DNA of 64,000 bases from an uncultured Eubacteriales bacterium (GCA_900545265.1 UQYI01000002.1:94882-158881), one strand, 5' to 3'. Positions 1 to 9,359 are shown, counted from the first letter of the stretch. Made by a program: numbers and translations. The notes: generated by a model not told the origin, from the letters alone.

Positions 1-1010
1 AGATCCAGCATATAATGATAGAAGGTAATGGGATGCCCCTCTTTCTTCCGACGGAGCATGTCCAGCGCCAGAGTCTCATACTCCTTTTTGACGATCTCCA
101 GATCCTCTGCCGTTAAAGCCGCGGGATCCTGGGGAGCGCAGACCACCGGCTCCATGCTCAGCTCCGTAAATCCCAGATCTGCCATATGGAACACATCTTT
201 GGTAAAATCCGGATTGGCATGGGTAAAGGTGCCCCGCATATAATAATTCTTTCCGCCGCGGGCTTTGACCAGCGCCTGAAACTTCGGCACGATGCGGTCA
301 TAGCTGCCGTTCCCGGCGTAATCCACTCGGGTGGCATCGTGGATCTCCTTGCGCCCATCCAGAGAAAGAACCACATTGCTCATCTCACGGTTGGCAAAGT
401 CGATAACATCTTCGTCAATAAGCATTCCGTTGGTAGTGAGCGTAAAGCGGAAGTTCTTGCCCCGTTCCTTTTCCACGCTGCGGGCATAGGCCACCAGATC
501 TTTGACCACCTGCCAGTTCATCAGCGGCTCCCCGCCGAAGAAGTCCACTTCCAGATTCCGCCGGGAGCCGGAGTTCTCCATAAGAAAATCCAAAGCACGC
601 TTGCCTACCTCAAAGGTCATGAGCCCCCGCTCTCCATGATACTTCCCCTGACTGGCAAAGCAGTAGGCGCAATTCAGGTTGCAGGTATGAGCCACATGGA
701 GGCACAAAGCCTTGACGATGTTTCCGGAACGGGCTTTGAGGGTGCCGGCCATAGGCGCAAATGTATCCGGAGAAAAGAGCTGCCCGGCCTGCTTCAGACT
801 TTCTATATCGTCCAGACACTGTTCCAGCTCCTCCCGGGTCACATCCGGGCGGGAGGAATATTTTTCCAACATGGCGGAGAGGATCTGCTCCCGGGTATGG
901 CTCTCATACATCAAAATGCAATCATAGGCCACCTCATCCACCACATGAATGGAACCGGAGCAGCTGTCCAGCACGATATGATACCCGTTAAGCGTAAAGG
1001 CATGAATCAT
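1..1010 (-). CDS. scfB: Radical SAM SCIFF peptide maturase (3' end outside window)
   Basis: Predicted radical SAM enzyme that installs thioether crosslinks in the small Cys-rich SCIFF peptide encoded just upstream. The reading frame starts at the ATG at 1010, preceded by a GGAGG ribosome site, and runs off the left edge, so about 336 residues are visible. Residues 1-95 look like the N-terminal peptide-recognition region. The [4Fe-4S]-binding CNLNCAYC motif lies at residues 110-117, followed by FFGGEP and a TTNGM stretch typical of anaerobic sulfatase-maturase-like SPASM proteins. The SPASM cysteines would be in the missing C-terminus. The specific assignment rests on family motifs plus the immediately adjacent SCIFF gene, a pairing known across Clostridia. 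The open frame is not interrupted. Confidence 0.9.
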   Translation of the reverse strand, partial: MIHAFTLNGYHIVLDSCSGSIHVVDEVAYDCILMYESHTREQILSAMLEKYSSRPDVTREELEQCLDDIESLKQAGQLFSPDTFAPMAGTLKARSGNIVKALCLHVAHTCNLNCAYCFASQGKYHGERGLMTFEVGKRALDFLMENSGSRRNLEVDFFGGEPLMNWQVVKDLVAYARSVEKERGKNFRFTLTTNGMLIDEDVIDFANREMSNVVLSLDGRKEIHDATRVDYAGNGSYDRIVPKFQALVKARGGKNYYMRGTFTHANPDFTKDVFHMADLGFTELSMEPVVCAPQDPAALTAEDLEIVKKEYETLALDMLRRKKEGHPITFYHYMLD

Positions 1011-1029
1011 AAGGCCCTCCTTGAGGCAC

Positions 1030-1068
1030 AAAAAAACGGCCGCCTCTGGGCAAGCCCGGCAAGGCGGC
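1030..1068 (-). terminator. Hairpin plus U-run between scfA and scfB
   Basis: Read on the minus strand, a GCCGCCT/AGGCGGC stem (1039-1068) is followed by a run of T (1030-1036). It sits between the SCIFF gene and the maturase, so it probably terminates most transcripts after the peptide gene and lets a minority read into the enzyme gene, giving excess substrate peptide over enzyme. Confidence 0.75.
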
Positions 1069-1085
1069 TGATGTTTTTGAGGACG

Positions 1086-1232
1086 TTACTTATTTTCGTT
1101 CTCGCACTTCTGGTTGGCAACGCCGCAGCTGGTCTTGCAGGCGGACTGGCAGGAAGTCTGGCATTCGCCGCAGCCACCGTTCTTGGCGCTCTCACAGAGA
1201 TTACGGGTAGCAATGGTCTTAATTCTTTCCAT
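1086..1232 (-). CDS. scfA: SCIFF peptide (six cysteines in forty-five residues)
   Basis: A 48-residue ribosomal peptide starting MERIKTIATRNLC and containing the hallmark cysteine core from residue 21 to 43 (C21, C24, C28, C32, C36, C43), with a further Cys at 13. The core includes the conserved CGECQTSC and CKTSCG segments of the SCIFF family, which is nearly universal in Clostridia and is the substrate of the radical SAM maturase encoded just downstream (1-1010, minus). The ATG at 1232 has a GGAG ribosome site about nine bases upstream, and a consensus promoter lies at 1305-1333. Its cellular role is not established in the family. It is probably highly expressed, given the strong promoter and the terminator right after it. 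Confidence 0.95.
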   Translation of the reverse strand: MERIKTIATRNLCESAKNGGCGECQTSCQSACKTSCGVANQKCENENK

Positions 1233-1304
1233 GGTATCATTCTCCAATCGTTAAAATTACTGCCGGACGCATCCCCGGCAAGGCGTATCTTTACAGATAC
1301 AGAT

Positions 1305-1333
1305 ATTATAGCAATTCTGCTGTGGTAAGTCAA
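1305..1333 (-). promoter_or_regulatory. Sigma-A promoter of scfA
   Basis: On the minus strand TTGACT and TATAAT are separated by exactly 17 bases, about 70 bases upstream of the SCIFF start codon. Confidence 0.85.
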
Positions 1334-1543
1334 TGGTGCAAAAGTGCCCGCAGCAGGGAAAAGCATGTTCCGAATGGATATGCACGCAGGGCCGGAAACG
1401 GCACTTCTCATACACCCTGCCACGAAAAAGTCTTCCGCAAACAGCTGCTGCTTTAATATCTGTTCAAGACGTACCCAAAGCGGCGGCAGACAGTATACGC
1501 AGTACGGAACGCGCCTATATGCAAGCTGCGTGACGCTCGTAAT

Positions 1544-1640
1544 GCGGGGGCGCACGTTCCGGCTGCGCCGGAACTCTGCGGGGCCTGCGGCCCCGCAGGC
1601 GTGCCTCCGGCACGCAGTGCGCCCCCCAACTCCGTATACG
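1544..1640. repeat. Cloverleaf-forming intergenic repeat, copy A
   Basis: An outer 10-bp stem (1546-1555 with 1617-1626, GGGGGCGCAC/GTGCGCCCCC) encloses three consecutive perfect hairpins with GTTCCGGC, GCGGGGCC and GCGTGCC arms, which would fold as a four-way junction. GTATAC follows the outer stem after 7 bases (1634-1639), and another GTATAC precedes it at 1493-1498. Near-identical copies occur at 2591 and, inverted, at 10982. The surrounding region 1334-1779 holds no convincing gene; short open frames there are by-products of the GC-rich repeat. Confidence 0.85.
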
Positions 1641-1779
1641 CTGCAAGCTCCATAAAACCCGGCCCCAGGCCTCACATCCGCTTATCATCTTTATACGGCG
1701 TCCATGCCCCTAACCAGAGCATACTCTTTCCTTCCGCCTATTCACAGATGAAAATATGCCGTTGATTTTCCCCATATTC

Positions 1780-1808
1780 TTGACCTGTTCAGGCATTTAT
1801 GCTTTAAT
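1780..1808 (+). promoter_or_regulatory. Promoter of the 1837 membrane protein gene
   Basis: TTGACC and TTTAAT with a 17-base spacer, ending 28 bases before the start codon. Its position supports the ATG at 1837 rather than an upstream in-frame ATG at 1756, which precedes the promoter. Confidence 0.7.
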
Positions 1809-1836
1809 AAGAGAAAGTAACATATTGGGGGTATAC

Positions 1837-2442
1837 ATGGAACACAGGCATGAGGATGTATATGAAAACAAGATTGCCGGGCTTTGTGGAGCACTTCTGT
1901 TTGCTTTGGGCGGCGGCATAATCTACTTTTTGCTGTATCAGTTGGGGTATATCTCCAGCATCAGCGGTCTGGTGGGCGCCGTGCTGGCCATGAAGGGCTA
2001 TGCTCTCTTCTCTAAAAAAGAGAGTATGTTTGGTGTGATCACTTCCGCCGTGCTGGCTCTGTTGGTATTAGCGGCAGCCTGGTATCTGTGCCTGGCCAAA
2101 GATGTATATGAGGCCTTCCAGGAGTGGTTTGCTGCCGGCGAAATCGATTATACTGTATCTTTTGGGGAAGCAGTGCAGGGAGCTCATTTGTTCCTGGAGG
2201 ATCCGGAGATCTCCCGTTCCTATCTGGGGGATTTGGGGATGAGCCTGCTTTTTGCGGTTATCGGCTGCTTTGGAAATGTGTGGACGGCTCTGAAGAACCA
2301 GAAAGCTCAAAAAGCACAGCAGGCGGCACCCATTCAGGCGGAAGCAAAAGAAAGTCCCTATTCTGCAGAAGAGCCCAACCCCTTTGCACAGGATCAGGAA
2401 GAAAAGAATCCTTTCGCCGCACAGGATGAAACAAAAGAATAA
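1837..2442 (+). CDS. Small multi-pass membrane protein of unknown function
   Basis: A 201-residue protein that I do not recognise as a named family. The start MEHRHEDVYENK is chosen because a promoter ends at 1808. The N-terminal half has three hydrophobic segments (roughly residues 14-36, 40-58 and 65-88), suggesting an integral membrane domain. A soluble loop and a fourth hydrophobic stretch near residue 130-148 follow, and the tail is hydrophilic and rich in Glu, Gln and Pro with a repeated NPFA motif. Such tails are common in DUF4190-like or growth-state membrane proteins, but no function can be given. It is a single-gene unit between a promoter and a strong terminator. Confidence 0.75.
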   Translation: MEHRHEDVYENKIAGLCGALLFALGGGIIYFLLYQLGYISSISGLVGAVLAMKGYALFSKKESMFGVITSAVLALLVLAAAWYLCLAKDVYEAFQEWFAAGEIDYTVSFGEAVQGAHLFLEDPEISRSYLGDLGMSLLFAVIGCFGNVWTALKNQKAQKAQQAAPIQAEAKESPYSAEEPNPFAQDQEEKNPFAAQDETKE

Positions 2443-2460
2443 CGCTTGTACATATGTATA

Positions 2461-2483
2461 AACGCCCTGCGGGGCGTTTTTTC
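2461..2483 (+). terminator. Intrinsic terminator
   Basis: AACGCCC and GGGGCGTT form a stem with a 3-base loop, followed directly by TTTTTT, 18 bases after the stop codon of the membrane protein gene. Confidence 0.85.
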
Positions 2484-2580
2484 ATATTAGTAGATGGTCC
2501 GCATCGGGATACGGTACGCCTTTCATTTGTAAAAAACGCATACGCAGCATGGTCCGTGCCCGCTCGAAAACTGCGCGGCG

Positions 2581-2690
2581 CTCGTAATGCGGGGGGCGCA
2601 CGTTCCGGCTGCGCCGGAACTCTGCGGGGCTCACAGCCCCGCAGGCGTGCCTCCGGCACGCAGTGCGCCCCCACAATCCCTGTATACGCC
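2581..2690. repeat. Cloverleaf-forming intergenic repeat, copy B
   Basis: Same orientation as copy A and almost the same sequence: outer stem 2591-2601 with 2663-2672, three inner hairpins, and GTATAC 9 bases beyond the outer stem (2682-2687). The middle hairpin loop differs (CTCACA here, CTGC in copy A) while its stem is kept. The 2484-2763 gap between two convergent terminators holds only this element. Confidence 0.85.
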
Positions 2691-2763
2691 TCCACCCACT
2701 TTTCCACTCCACCCCGTTTTACTGTATCCCGTTTCTAAATACGAGCTTCCCTTCTTTATTCCC

Positions 2764-2793
2764 ACACAAAAAGCGCTCCCTTGGGAGCGCTTT
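2764..2793 (-). terminator. Terminator of the butyrate operon
   Basis: An 11-bp perfect stem (AAGCGCTCCC/GGGAGCGCTT) with a 2-base loop and flanking A and T runs, 24 bases after the etfA stop. It would work on the minus strand and possibly in both directions. Confidence 0.85.
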
Positions 2794-2817
2794 TGCATTT
2801 TGATTGGACTTCCGGCC

Positions 2818-3924
2818 TTATTTGCCTTCCTTAGCTGCCTTGATCTCTTTGATCATCTCGGGCACTACCTTGAACAGGTCCCCTACGATGCCATAATTGG
2901 CCACCGTAAAGATGGGAGCACCGTCATTCTTGTTCACGGCAATAATGGTCTCAGAATCCTGCATACCGGCTACATGCTGAATGGCGCCAGAAATGCCCAG
3001 GGCTACATACAGCCGGGGATGCACGGTCTTGCCGGTCTGCCCCACCTGATGGTCATTTGTGATCCAGCCTGCATCCACCACCGCACGGGAGGCGCCTACC
3101 ACGCCGCCCAGCACACCGGCCAGCTCTTCAGCCAGCGCAATGCCCTTTTCGGGATCCTTGCTGATGCCCCGGCCAACGGCTACTACAACGTCGGCCCCTA
3201 CCAGATCTACCATCTTCCGCGCCATCTTCTCGATCTTGAGAATCTGCACATGGATATCGTCTGCGGTCAGATCCGTCTTTACATTCTCGATGATGCACTT
3301 GTCGGCGCCTGCCTGATCAAACTCCTGTGTCTGCATAACGCCGGGGCGCACCGTAGACATCTGCGGCCGGAACCGAGGGCAGATAATGGTGGCCATCAAA
3401 TGCCCGCCAAATGCCGGACGGGTCATCTTCAGATTGGTGTTCTCTTCGAACTTTGTGTTATCCACATCAATGGTGGAGGTGCTCTTAAGGAATGCCTTGT
3501 ACTTCTCTACATCCACATCCAGATGGGTGCAGTCGGCGGTAAGGCCGGTATGCAGTCTGGCGGCGCAGCGTGGACCGAGATCCCGGCCCAGATTGGTAGC
3601 GCCGATCAGCACGATTTCCGGCTTCTTCTCCTCGATCAGGTCGCAAAGCACCTTGGCATATCCATCGGTGGTATAGTCCTTCAGCAGGGGGCTGTCCGCA
3701 TAATAGACCCGGTCGGCTCCGTAGCCGCCCAGTGCCTTCAGGTGGTCTGCTTCCAGGCCGCTGCCCAGCACCACGCCGCACAGCTCTACCTTCAGATCAT
3801 CGGCCAGCTTCCGGCCTTCGCTGAGCAGCTGATAGCTGATGCTCTGGAGCAGGCCTTCCCGCTGCTCACAAAATACCCATACGCCCTTGAAGGCGGCAGT
3901 ATCCGTGCAGTTGTATTCAGCCAT
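2818..3924 (-). CDS. etfA: Electron transfer flavoprotein alpha subunit
   Basis: A 368-residue EtfA, partner of EtfB and butyryl-CoA dehydrogenase. The N-terminal half is the ETF alpha/beta domain. The C-terminal half carries the FAD-binding signature with GQTGKTVHPRLY, GISGAIQHVAGMQ and VNKNDGAPIF. In Clostridia this heterodimer passes electrons from NADH to crotonyl-CoA and ferredoxin by flavin-based bifurcation with Bcd; that activity is inferred from family and context. It is the last gene of the six-gene butyrate operon, 19 bases after etfB, and is followed by a terminator. The length is somewhat above the usual 320-340 residues because of an N-terminal extension. Confidence 0.95.
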   Translation of the reverse strand: MAEYNCTDTAAFKGVWVFCEQREGLLQSISYQLLSEGRKLADDLKVELCGVVLGSGLEADHLKALGGYGADRVYYADSPLLKDYTTDGYAKVLCDLIEEKKPEIVLIGATNLGRDLGPRCAARLHTGLTADCTHLDVDVEKYKAFLKSTSTIDVDNTKFEENTNLKMTRPAFGGHLMATIICPRFRPQMSTVRPGVMQTQEFDQAGADKCIIENVKTDLTADDIHVQILKIEKMARKMVDLVGADVVVAVGRGISKDPEKGIALAEELAGVLGGVVGASRAVVDAGWITNDHQVGQTGKTVHPRLYVALGISGAIQHVAGMQDSETIIAVNKNDGAPIFTVANYGIVGDLFKVVPEMIKEIKAAKEGK

Positions 3925-3943
3925 TGTATTCTTCTCCTCTCTG

Positions 3944-4729
3944 TCAGATCAAATGCTTCTCGTTCAGAAGGCCCACCAGCTTGGCGGCGTCCTCCAGCAT
4001 TACGCCGGCGCCCTTGACGGGGGGAGAGAAGGACTTGTATACGTTGGTGGGGGAACCCTGCAGACCGATGGTATCGGTCTCGATAAGGGGATCATCCTTC
4101 AACGTGTTGTAATCAAAGATATCCAGAGGCTTGTCATAGCACTCGAAGATACCGGAGATGCTCATGTACCTGGGCTGGTTGAGTTCTTTGAGGCAGGTGA
4201 TCAGGCAGGGGGTCTGGGCCCGCAGCAGCATATACCCATCCTCCAGCAGGCGCTTGACCACTACAGCTCCTTCTTCCGCACGAATCTCGGCGGCATAGGT
4301 GATCTGGGGCAGGTGAAGCTTTTCGGCGATCTGGGGGCCGACCTGAGCGGTGTCCCCGTCGATGGCCTGCCGGCCGCAGAATACGATGTCATCCTTTTCC
4401 AGGCCGATCTTATTCACCGCCGCCGCCAGGATCTGGCTGGTGGCAAAGGTATCGGAACCGCCAAACTCACGGCCGCTTACCAGCACGGCTCTGTCGCAGC
4501 CCCTGGCCAGCAGCTCTCTGAGCATCCCCTCTGCGGGAGGAGGCCCCATGGAGACCACGATGACCTGACAGCCCGTGGCGTCCTTAAGCTCCAGAGCAGC
4601 CTCTACGGCGGCCAGATCGTCGGGATTTGTAATGGTAGCCATGGCGGCACGATCCATGGTGCCGTCGGGCTTTACCGCAACTTTACCGGAGGTATCCGGA
4701 ACCTGCTTTACGCAAACGATAGCTTTCAT
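3944..4729 (-). CDS. etfB: Electron transfer flavoprotein beta subunit
   Basis: A 261-residue EtfB with the typical N-terminus MKAIVCVKQVPDTSG and the ETF beta signature around residues 115-160 (FCGRQAIDGDTAQVGPQIAE). It forms the ETF heterodimer with EtfA and would carry the bifurcating FAD in the Bcd-EtfAB complex of butyrate producers. It lies between bcd and etfA on the minus strand with short gaps of about 19 bases on both sides. The length is normal for the family. Confidence 0.95.
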   Translation of the reverse strand: MKAIVCVKQVPDTSGKVAVKPDGTMDRAAMATITNPDDLAAVEAALELKDATGCQVIVVSMGPPPAEGMLRELLARGCDRAVLVSGREFGGSDTFATSQILAAAVNKIGLEKDDIVFCGRQAIDGDTAQVGPQIAEKLHLPQITYAAEIRAEEGAVVVKRLLEDGYMLLRAQTPCLITCLKELNQPRYMSISGIFECYDKPLDIFDYNTLKDDPLIETDTIGLQGSPTNVYKSFSPPVKGAGVMLEDAAKLVGLLNEKHLI

Positions 4730-4748
4730 TCTCTTTACCTCGTTCCAA

Positions 4749-5918
<1,170 letters not shown>

Positions 5919-5946
5919 TCTTTACCTCCTGATATTTGGGGTACAA

Positions 5947-5972
5947 GGGCCTCCGCCTTCCGGCGAAGGCCC
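5947..5972 (-). other. Intercistronic stem-loop between hbd and bcd
   Basis: GGGCCT..GCC and GGC..AGGCCC form a nearly perfect hairpin with a GGAA tetraloop on the minus-strand transcript. There is no T-run, so it is more likely an mRNA processing or stabilising structure than a terminator. Confidence 0.6.
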
Positions 5973-5989
5973 CGGAAACGCTCTTTGGC

Positions 5990-6862
5990 TTACTTGGCGT
6001 CGATGGCCGTCTTGGTGCGGTCTGCGTTGTAAATATAGAAACCCTTGCCGGTCTTGCAGCCCAGATTGCCGCTGCGGACCATCTTTCTCAGCAGGGGGCA
6101 GGGACGGTACTTGGTATCGCCCATTTCGTTATACAGCACTTCCATAATGGCCAGGCACACATCCAGACCAATGAAGTCCCCCAGTTCGAAGGGGCCCATG
6201 GGATGGTTGGAGCCCAGCTTCATGGCGGTGTCGATATCTTCGATGCTGGCTACGCCTTCCATCTTGATGTAGCAGGCTTCGTTGATCTCAGGGATGAGGA
6301 TACGGTTGACGATAAAGCCTGCCGCCTCGTTGACCTGCACAGGCACCTTGTTGATGGCCTTGGACAGGTTGGTGATGAACTCTACCATCTCGGGGGTGGT
6401 GTTGGCTCCGGCGGTGACTTCGATGAGCTTCATCCTGTCGGCAGGGTTGAAGAAGTGCATGCCGATCAGGGGCCGGGTCAGGCCGTTGCCGATCTCGGTG
6501 ATGGACAGGCTGGAGGTGTTGGAAGCAAAGACAGTCTCCGGCTTGCAGAGCTTATCCAGCTCCTGGAAGGTCTTTTTCTTGACTTCCATGTTCTCAAAGG
6601 CAGCTTCCACGATCAGATCGCAGTCTGCGCACAGATCTTCCTTGACGCCGGGGGTGATGGCAGCCAGAATGGCATCCACTTTCTCCTGGGCGATCTTGCC
6701 CTTTTCCACCAGCTTGGCATAGCCCTTGGCGATCTTGGCCTTGCCGCCTTCTGCCCACTCCTGCTTGATATCGCAGAGAGCTACTTCATACCCCTCGCAC
6801 TGTGCAAAAGCCTTGGCAATGCCCTGGCCCATGGTGCCTGCGCCGATAACGCCGATTTTCAT
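5990..6862 (-). CDS. hbd: 3-hydroxybutyryl-CoA dehydrogenase
   Basis: A 290-residue NAD(P)-dependent enzyme converting acetoacetyl-CoA to 3-hydroxybutyryl-CoA. The Rossmann motif GAGTMGQGIA is at residues 7-16. The catalytic His lies in GMHFFNPAD near residue 139. The C-terminal domain has NRILIPEINEA and the signature GPFELGDFIGLDVCL. Length and domain order match clostridial Hbd. The gene lies between crt and bcd in the butyrate operon, with a GGAGG site before its ATG. Confidence 0.95.
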   Translation of the reverse strand: MKIGVIGAGTMGQGIAKAFAQCEGYEVALCDIKQEWAEGGKAKIAKGYAKLVEKGKIAQEKVDAILAAITPGVKEDLCADCDLIVEAAFENMEVKKKTFQELDKLCKPETVFASNTSSLSITEIGNGLTRPLIGMHFFNPADRMKLIEVTAGANTTPEMVEFITNLSKAINKVPVQVNEAAGFIVNRILIPEINEACYIKMEGVASIEDIDTAMKLGSNHPMGPFELGDFIGLDVCLAIMEVLYNEMGDTKYRPCPLLRKMVRSGNLGCKTGKGFYIYNADRTKTAIDAK

Positions 6863-6944
6863 AGTGTTTCCTCCTGATAAAATTTGAATATCTGCAAAAG
6901 GGAAGCTGGGACGGAAGCGGTACCTCCGCCCGGCATATACTGGA

Positions 6945-7730
6945 TCAGTTGTTGGTGAACACGGCCTTGGGCTTGGGCTTTTCCCGGCTGAGGAAGCAAG
7001 CCATGCCTTCTACCTGGTCGTGGGTCTCGAAGCAGGCGCCAAAGAGCTTTTCTTCAATGGCAACGCCCTCTTCAATGGAGACCTGCATCCCCTCGTTGAC
7101 GGCCTGTTTGCAGGCACGAACGGCAATGGGTGCATTCCAGGCGATCTTGTTGGCCAGCTTCAGCGCATTCTCCATGAGCTCTGCCTGGGGATATACGGCA
7201 TTGACCAGCCCGATGCGCAGCGCTTCCTGCGCATCAATGTTCAAAGCGGCATAAAGCATCTGCTTGGCCATGCCCATGCCTACCAGTCGGGCCAGCCGCT
7301 GGGTGCCCCCAAAGCCGGGCGTGATGCCCAGGCCTACCTCGGGCTGCCCGAACACTGCGTTATCGGCCGCCAGGCGGATGTCGCAGCTCATGGCCAGTTC
7401 GTTGCCGCCGCCCAGCGCAAAGCCGTTGACCGCAGCGATGACGGGCAGGGGGAACTTCTCGATATACAGGAAAATATCGTTGCCCAGCTTGCCGAAAGCT
7501 TCGCCCTCAGCCTTGGTCATGGTGCTCATGGATCCGATATCGGCACCGGCTACAAAGCTTTTTTCCCCTGCGCCGGTAAGCACCACGCAGCGGACGGTGT
7601 TCTGATCGATGGCCTCAAAAGCCGCCTTCAGGTCGGCCAGGACCTCGGGGTTCAGGGCGTTGAGAGCCTTGGGCCTGTCGATGGTGACAACGGCTACGGC
7701 TCCCTGGATCTCGGTATTTACAAATGCCAT
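6945..7730 (-). CDS. crt: Enoyl-CoA hydratase (crotonase)
   Basis: A 261-residue crotonase that dehydrates 3-hydroxybutyryl-CoA to crotonyl-CoA. Visible motifs are AGADIGSM (CoA pocket and oxyanion hole), NGFALGGGNELAMSCD and the catalytic segment FGQPEVGLGITPGFGGTQRL with the two catalytic Glu residues expected in this family. The start codon follows only 10 bases after the thl stop, so the two genes are probably translationally coupled. Length is normal. Confidence 0.95.
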   Translation of the reverse strand: MAFVNTEIQGAVAVVTIDRPKALNALNPEVLADLKAAFEAIDQNTVRCVVLTGAGEKSFVAGADIGSMSTMTKAEGEAFGKLGNDIFLYIEKFPLPVIAAVNGFALGGGNELAMSCDIRLAADNAVFGQPEVGLGITPGFGGTQRLARLVGMGMAKQMLYAALNIDAQEALRIGLVNAVYPQAELMENALKLANKIAWNAPIAVRACKQAVNEGMQVSIEEGVAIEEKLFGACFETHDQVEGMACFLSREKPKPKAVFTNN

Positions 7731-7740
7731 GGTATGCTCC

Positions 7741-8928
7741 TTACATCTCCACGATGGTGGCGCAGCCCATACCGCCGCCGATGCACAGGGTGGCCAACCC
7801 CTTATGGGCGCCCCGATGCTTCATGGCGTACAGCAGGGTAACAAGGATACGGCAGCCGGAAGCACCCACGGGGTGGCCCAGAGCCACGGCGCCGCCGTTG
7901 ACGTTGACCTTGCTCATATCAAAGTTCAGTTCCCGGGCTACGGCCACAGACTGAGCAGCAAAGGCTTCGTTGGCTTCGATCAGATCCATATCCTCCACCT
8001 TCAGGCCGGTCTTTTCCATGACCTTTTTGGTGGCGGCCACGGGGCCGATGCCCATGATGGCAGGATCCACACCGCCCAAAGCGCCGCCGATCCAGGTGGC
8101 CATGGGGGTGATGCCCAGTTCTTTGGCCTTCTCTTCGCTCATGACCACTACAGCGGCAGCGCCGTCGTTAATGGCGGAAGAGTTGCCTGCGGTGACCCGG
8201 CCATCGGGCTTGAAGGCGGGCTTCAGCTTGGCCAGAGCTTCCATGGTGGTGCCGGCACGGGGGCCTTCGTCCGTATCGAATACGATATCGCCCTTCTTAT
8301 TTTTAATGACTACGGGAACGATCTCCTCTTTGAAGGCGCCCGCTGCGATGGCGGCGGAGGCTTTGTTCTGGCTGTTCACGGAGAAAGCGTCCAGTTCTTC
8401 CCGGGTAATGCCCCAGCGGTCGCAGATGTTTTCGGCAGTGATGCCCATGTGGCAGTTGTTGTATACATCCCACAGAGCGTCGTTGACCATGGTATCCACC
8501 AGCTCACTCTTACCCATGGGGTAGCCCATGCGGTAGCCATAGCGGCCCTTCTGGATGGCAAAGGGAGCCATGTCCATGTTTTCTACGCCGCCGGCCACCA
8601 CAACGTCGGCATCGCCGGCTTCGATCATCTGAGCCGCCATGTTCACGCAGTGCAGACCGGAACCGCAGACCACGTTGACGGTAACGGCGGGGGTGGTGTA
8701 GGGAAGACCGGCATAGATGGATGCCTGACGGGCTACGTTCTGGCCCAGGCCCGCCTGAATGACGCAGCCCATGTACACATGATCCACCTGCTCCGGCTTG
8801 AGCCCTGCCCGGCTCACGGCCTCGCGAATGACGACCTCGCCCAGCTTGGCGGCGGGAACATTGGACAAAGTGCCGCCAAACTTGCCGATGGCGGTACGGC
8901 ACGCCGAAGCGATCACAACTTTTTTCAT
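7741..8928 (-). CDS. thl: Acetyl-CoA acetyltransferase (thiolase)
   Basis: A 395-residue biosynthetic thiolase that condenses two acetyl-CoA to acetoacetyl-CoA, the first step of butyrate formation. The acyl-accepting Cys is C88 in [12 protein letters not shown]. The C-terminal motifs [15 protein letters not shown] and CIGGGMGCA carry the catalytic His and second Cys. It is the first gene of the minus-strand operon thl-crt-hbd-bcd-etfB-etfA, about 240 bases downstream of a consensus promoter, leaving a long leader. GGAGG precedes the ATG. Confidence 0.96.
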   Translation of the reverse strand: MKKVVIASACRTAIGKFGGTLSNVPAAKLGEVVIREAVSRAGLKPEQVDHVYMGCVIQAGLGQNVARQASIYAGLPYTTPAVTVNVVCGSGLHCVNMAAQMIEAGDADVVVAGGVENMDMAPFAIQKGRYGYRMGYPMGKSELVDTMVNDALWDVYNNCHMGITAENICDRWGITREELDAFSVNSQNKASAAIAAGAFKEEIVPVVIKNKKGDIVFDTDEGPRAGTTMEALAKLKPAFKPDGRVTAGNSSAINDGAAAVVVMSEEKAKELGITPMATWIGGALGGVDPAIMGIGPVAATKKVMEKTGLKVEDMDLIEANEAFAAQSVAVARELNFDMSKVNVNGGAVALGHPVGASGCRILVTLLYAMKHRGAHKGLATLCIGGGMGCATIVEM

Positions 8929-9020
8929 GTAGTAGCCTCCTAAGATGTCTCTTTTATTTCAATGACGCACGGCAGTGCGCCCAAAATAAAGCGTAAAAAA
9001 TGGGGAAAGTGCGGCTTGGA

Positions 9021-9061
9021 GTAAAAAAAACGCCGCAGGTCATGCGGGCAAAACTTTGCCC
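9021..9061 (-). promoter_or_regulatory. Possible transcription attenuator in the thl leader
   Basis: In the minus-strand leader, GGGCAAA-GT-TTTGCCC (plus 9046-9061) forms a strong hairpin. Its 3' arm overlaps the start of a second stem, CCGCA/TGCGG (plus 9033-9047), which is followed by eight T. The two folds are mutually exclusive, as in an antiterminator/terminator switch. No small open frame or known riboswitch was recognised. The second stem is only 5 bp, so this stays tentative. Confidence 0.4.
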
Positions 9062-9172
9062 GGGGAATAATCCAGAGATAAAGACGGCTCTGCGCACAAG
9101 CACCGGGACTTTGTATGGGGTTTGCGCAGGATCCTCCTTAAAACGGACGCACACAACCTTATTTACGTTGGT

Positions 9173-9201
9173 ATTGTATTATAGATCCGGTCATTTGTCA
9201 A
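9173..9201 (-). promoter_or_regulatory. Promoter of the thl-crt-hbd-bcd-etfBA operon
   Basis: Minus-strand TTGACA and TACAAT with a 17-base spacer, a near-perfect sigma-A promoter. It predicts transcription start near 9166 and a leader of roughly 240 bases before the thl ATG. Confidence 0.85.
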
Positions 9202-9244
9202 TCAATATCGGCGCAAATCACGGTTTTTTCACAAACAAAAATCT

Positions 9245-9332
9245 GTTTTTGTATGCATTTTGGGGAAACTGCTCATTTTTCCACGCGTTGTTTTTGGATG
9301 CATTTTTGCACGTTTGTGCAACTGACGCAGTT
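9245..9332. promoter_or_regulatory. Repeated putative operator between thl and but
   Basis: GTTTTTGTATGCATTTT (from 9245) recurs as GTTTTTGGATGCATTTT (from 9290), 45 bases apart. An inverted repeat TTGCAC-4-GTGCAA (9306-9321) and another, AACTG-3-CAGTT (9320-9332), follow immediately and touch the -35 box of but. The arrangement suggests binding by a multimeric regulator in the shared divergent region. It does not match the Rex consensus well, and the regulator is unknown. Confidence 0.5.
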
Positions 9333-9359
9333 GACGGCAGAGCGTATCCATGCTATAAA
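9331..9359 (+). promoter_or_regulatory. Promoter of but
   Basis: TTGACG and TATAAA separated by 17 bases, about 80 bases upstream of the but start codon. Confidence 0.8.

Noticed and set aside
186..1328. 380-codon open frame on the plus strand
   Set aside because: Antisense to the SCIFF maturase and SCIFF peptide; no ribosome site and no protein-like motifs.
2587..4017. 476-codon open frame on the plus strand
   Set aside because: It starts in repeat copy B and runs antisense through etfA.
9306..9321. TTGCAC/GTGCAA inverted repeat as a Rex site
   Set aside because: The Rex consensus has TTGTTAA-type half-sites; the match is too poor to name the regulator, so it is listed only as an unassigned operator.
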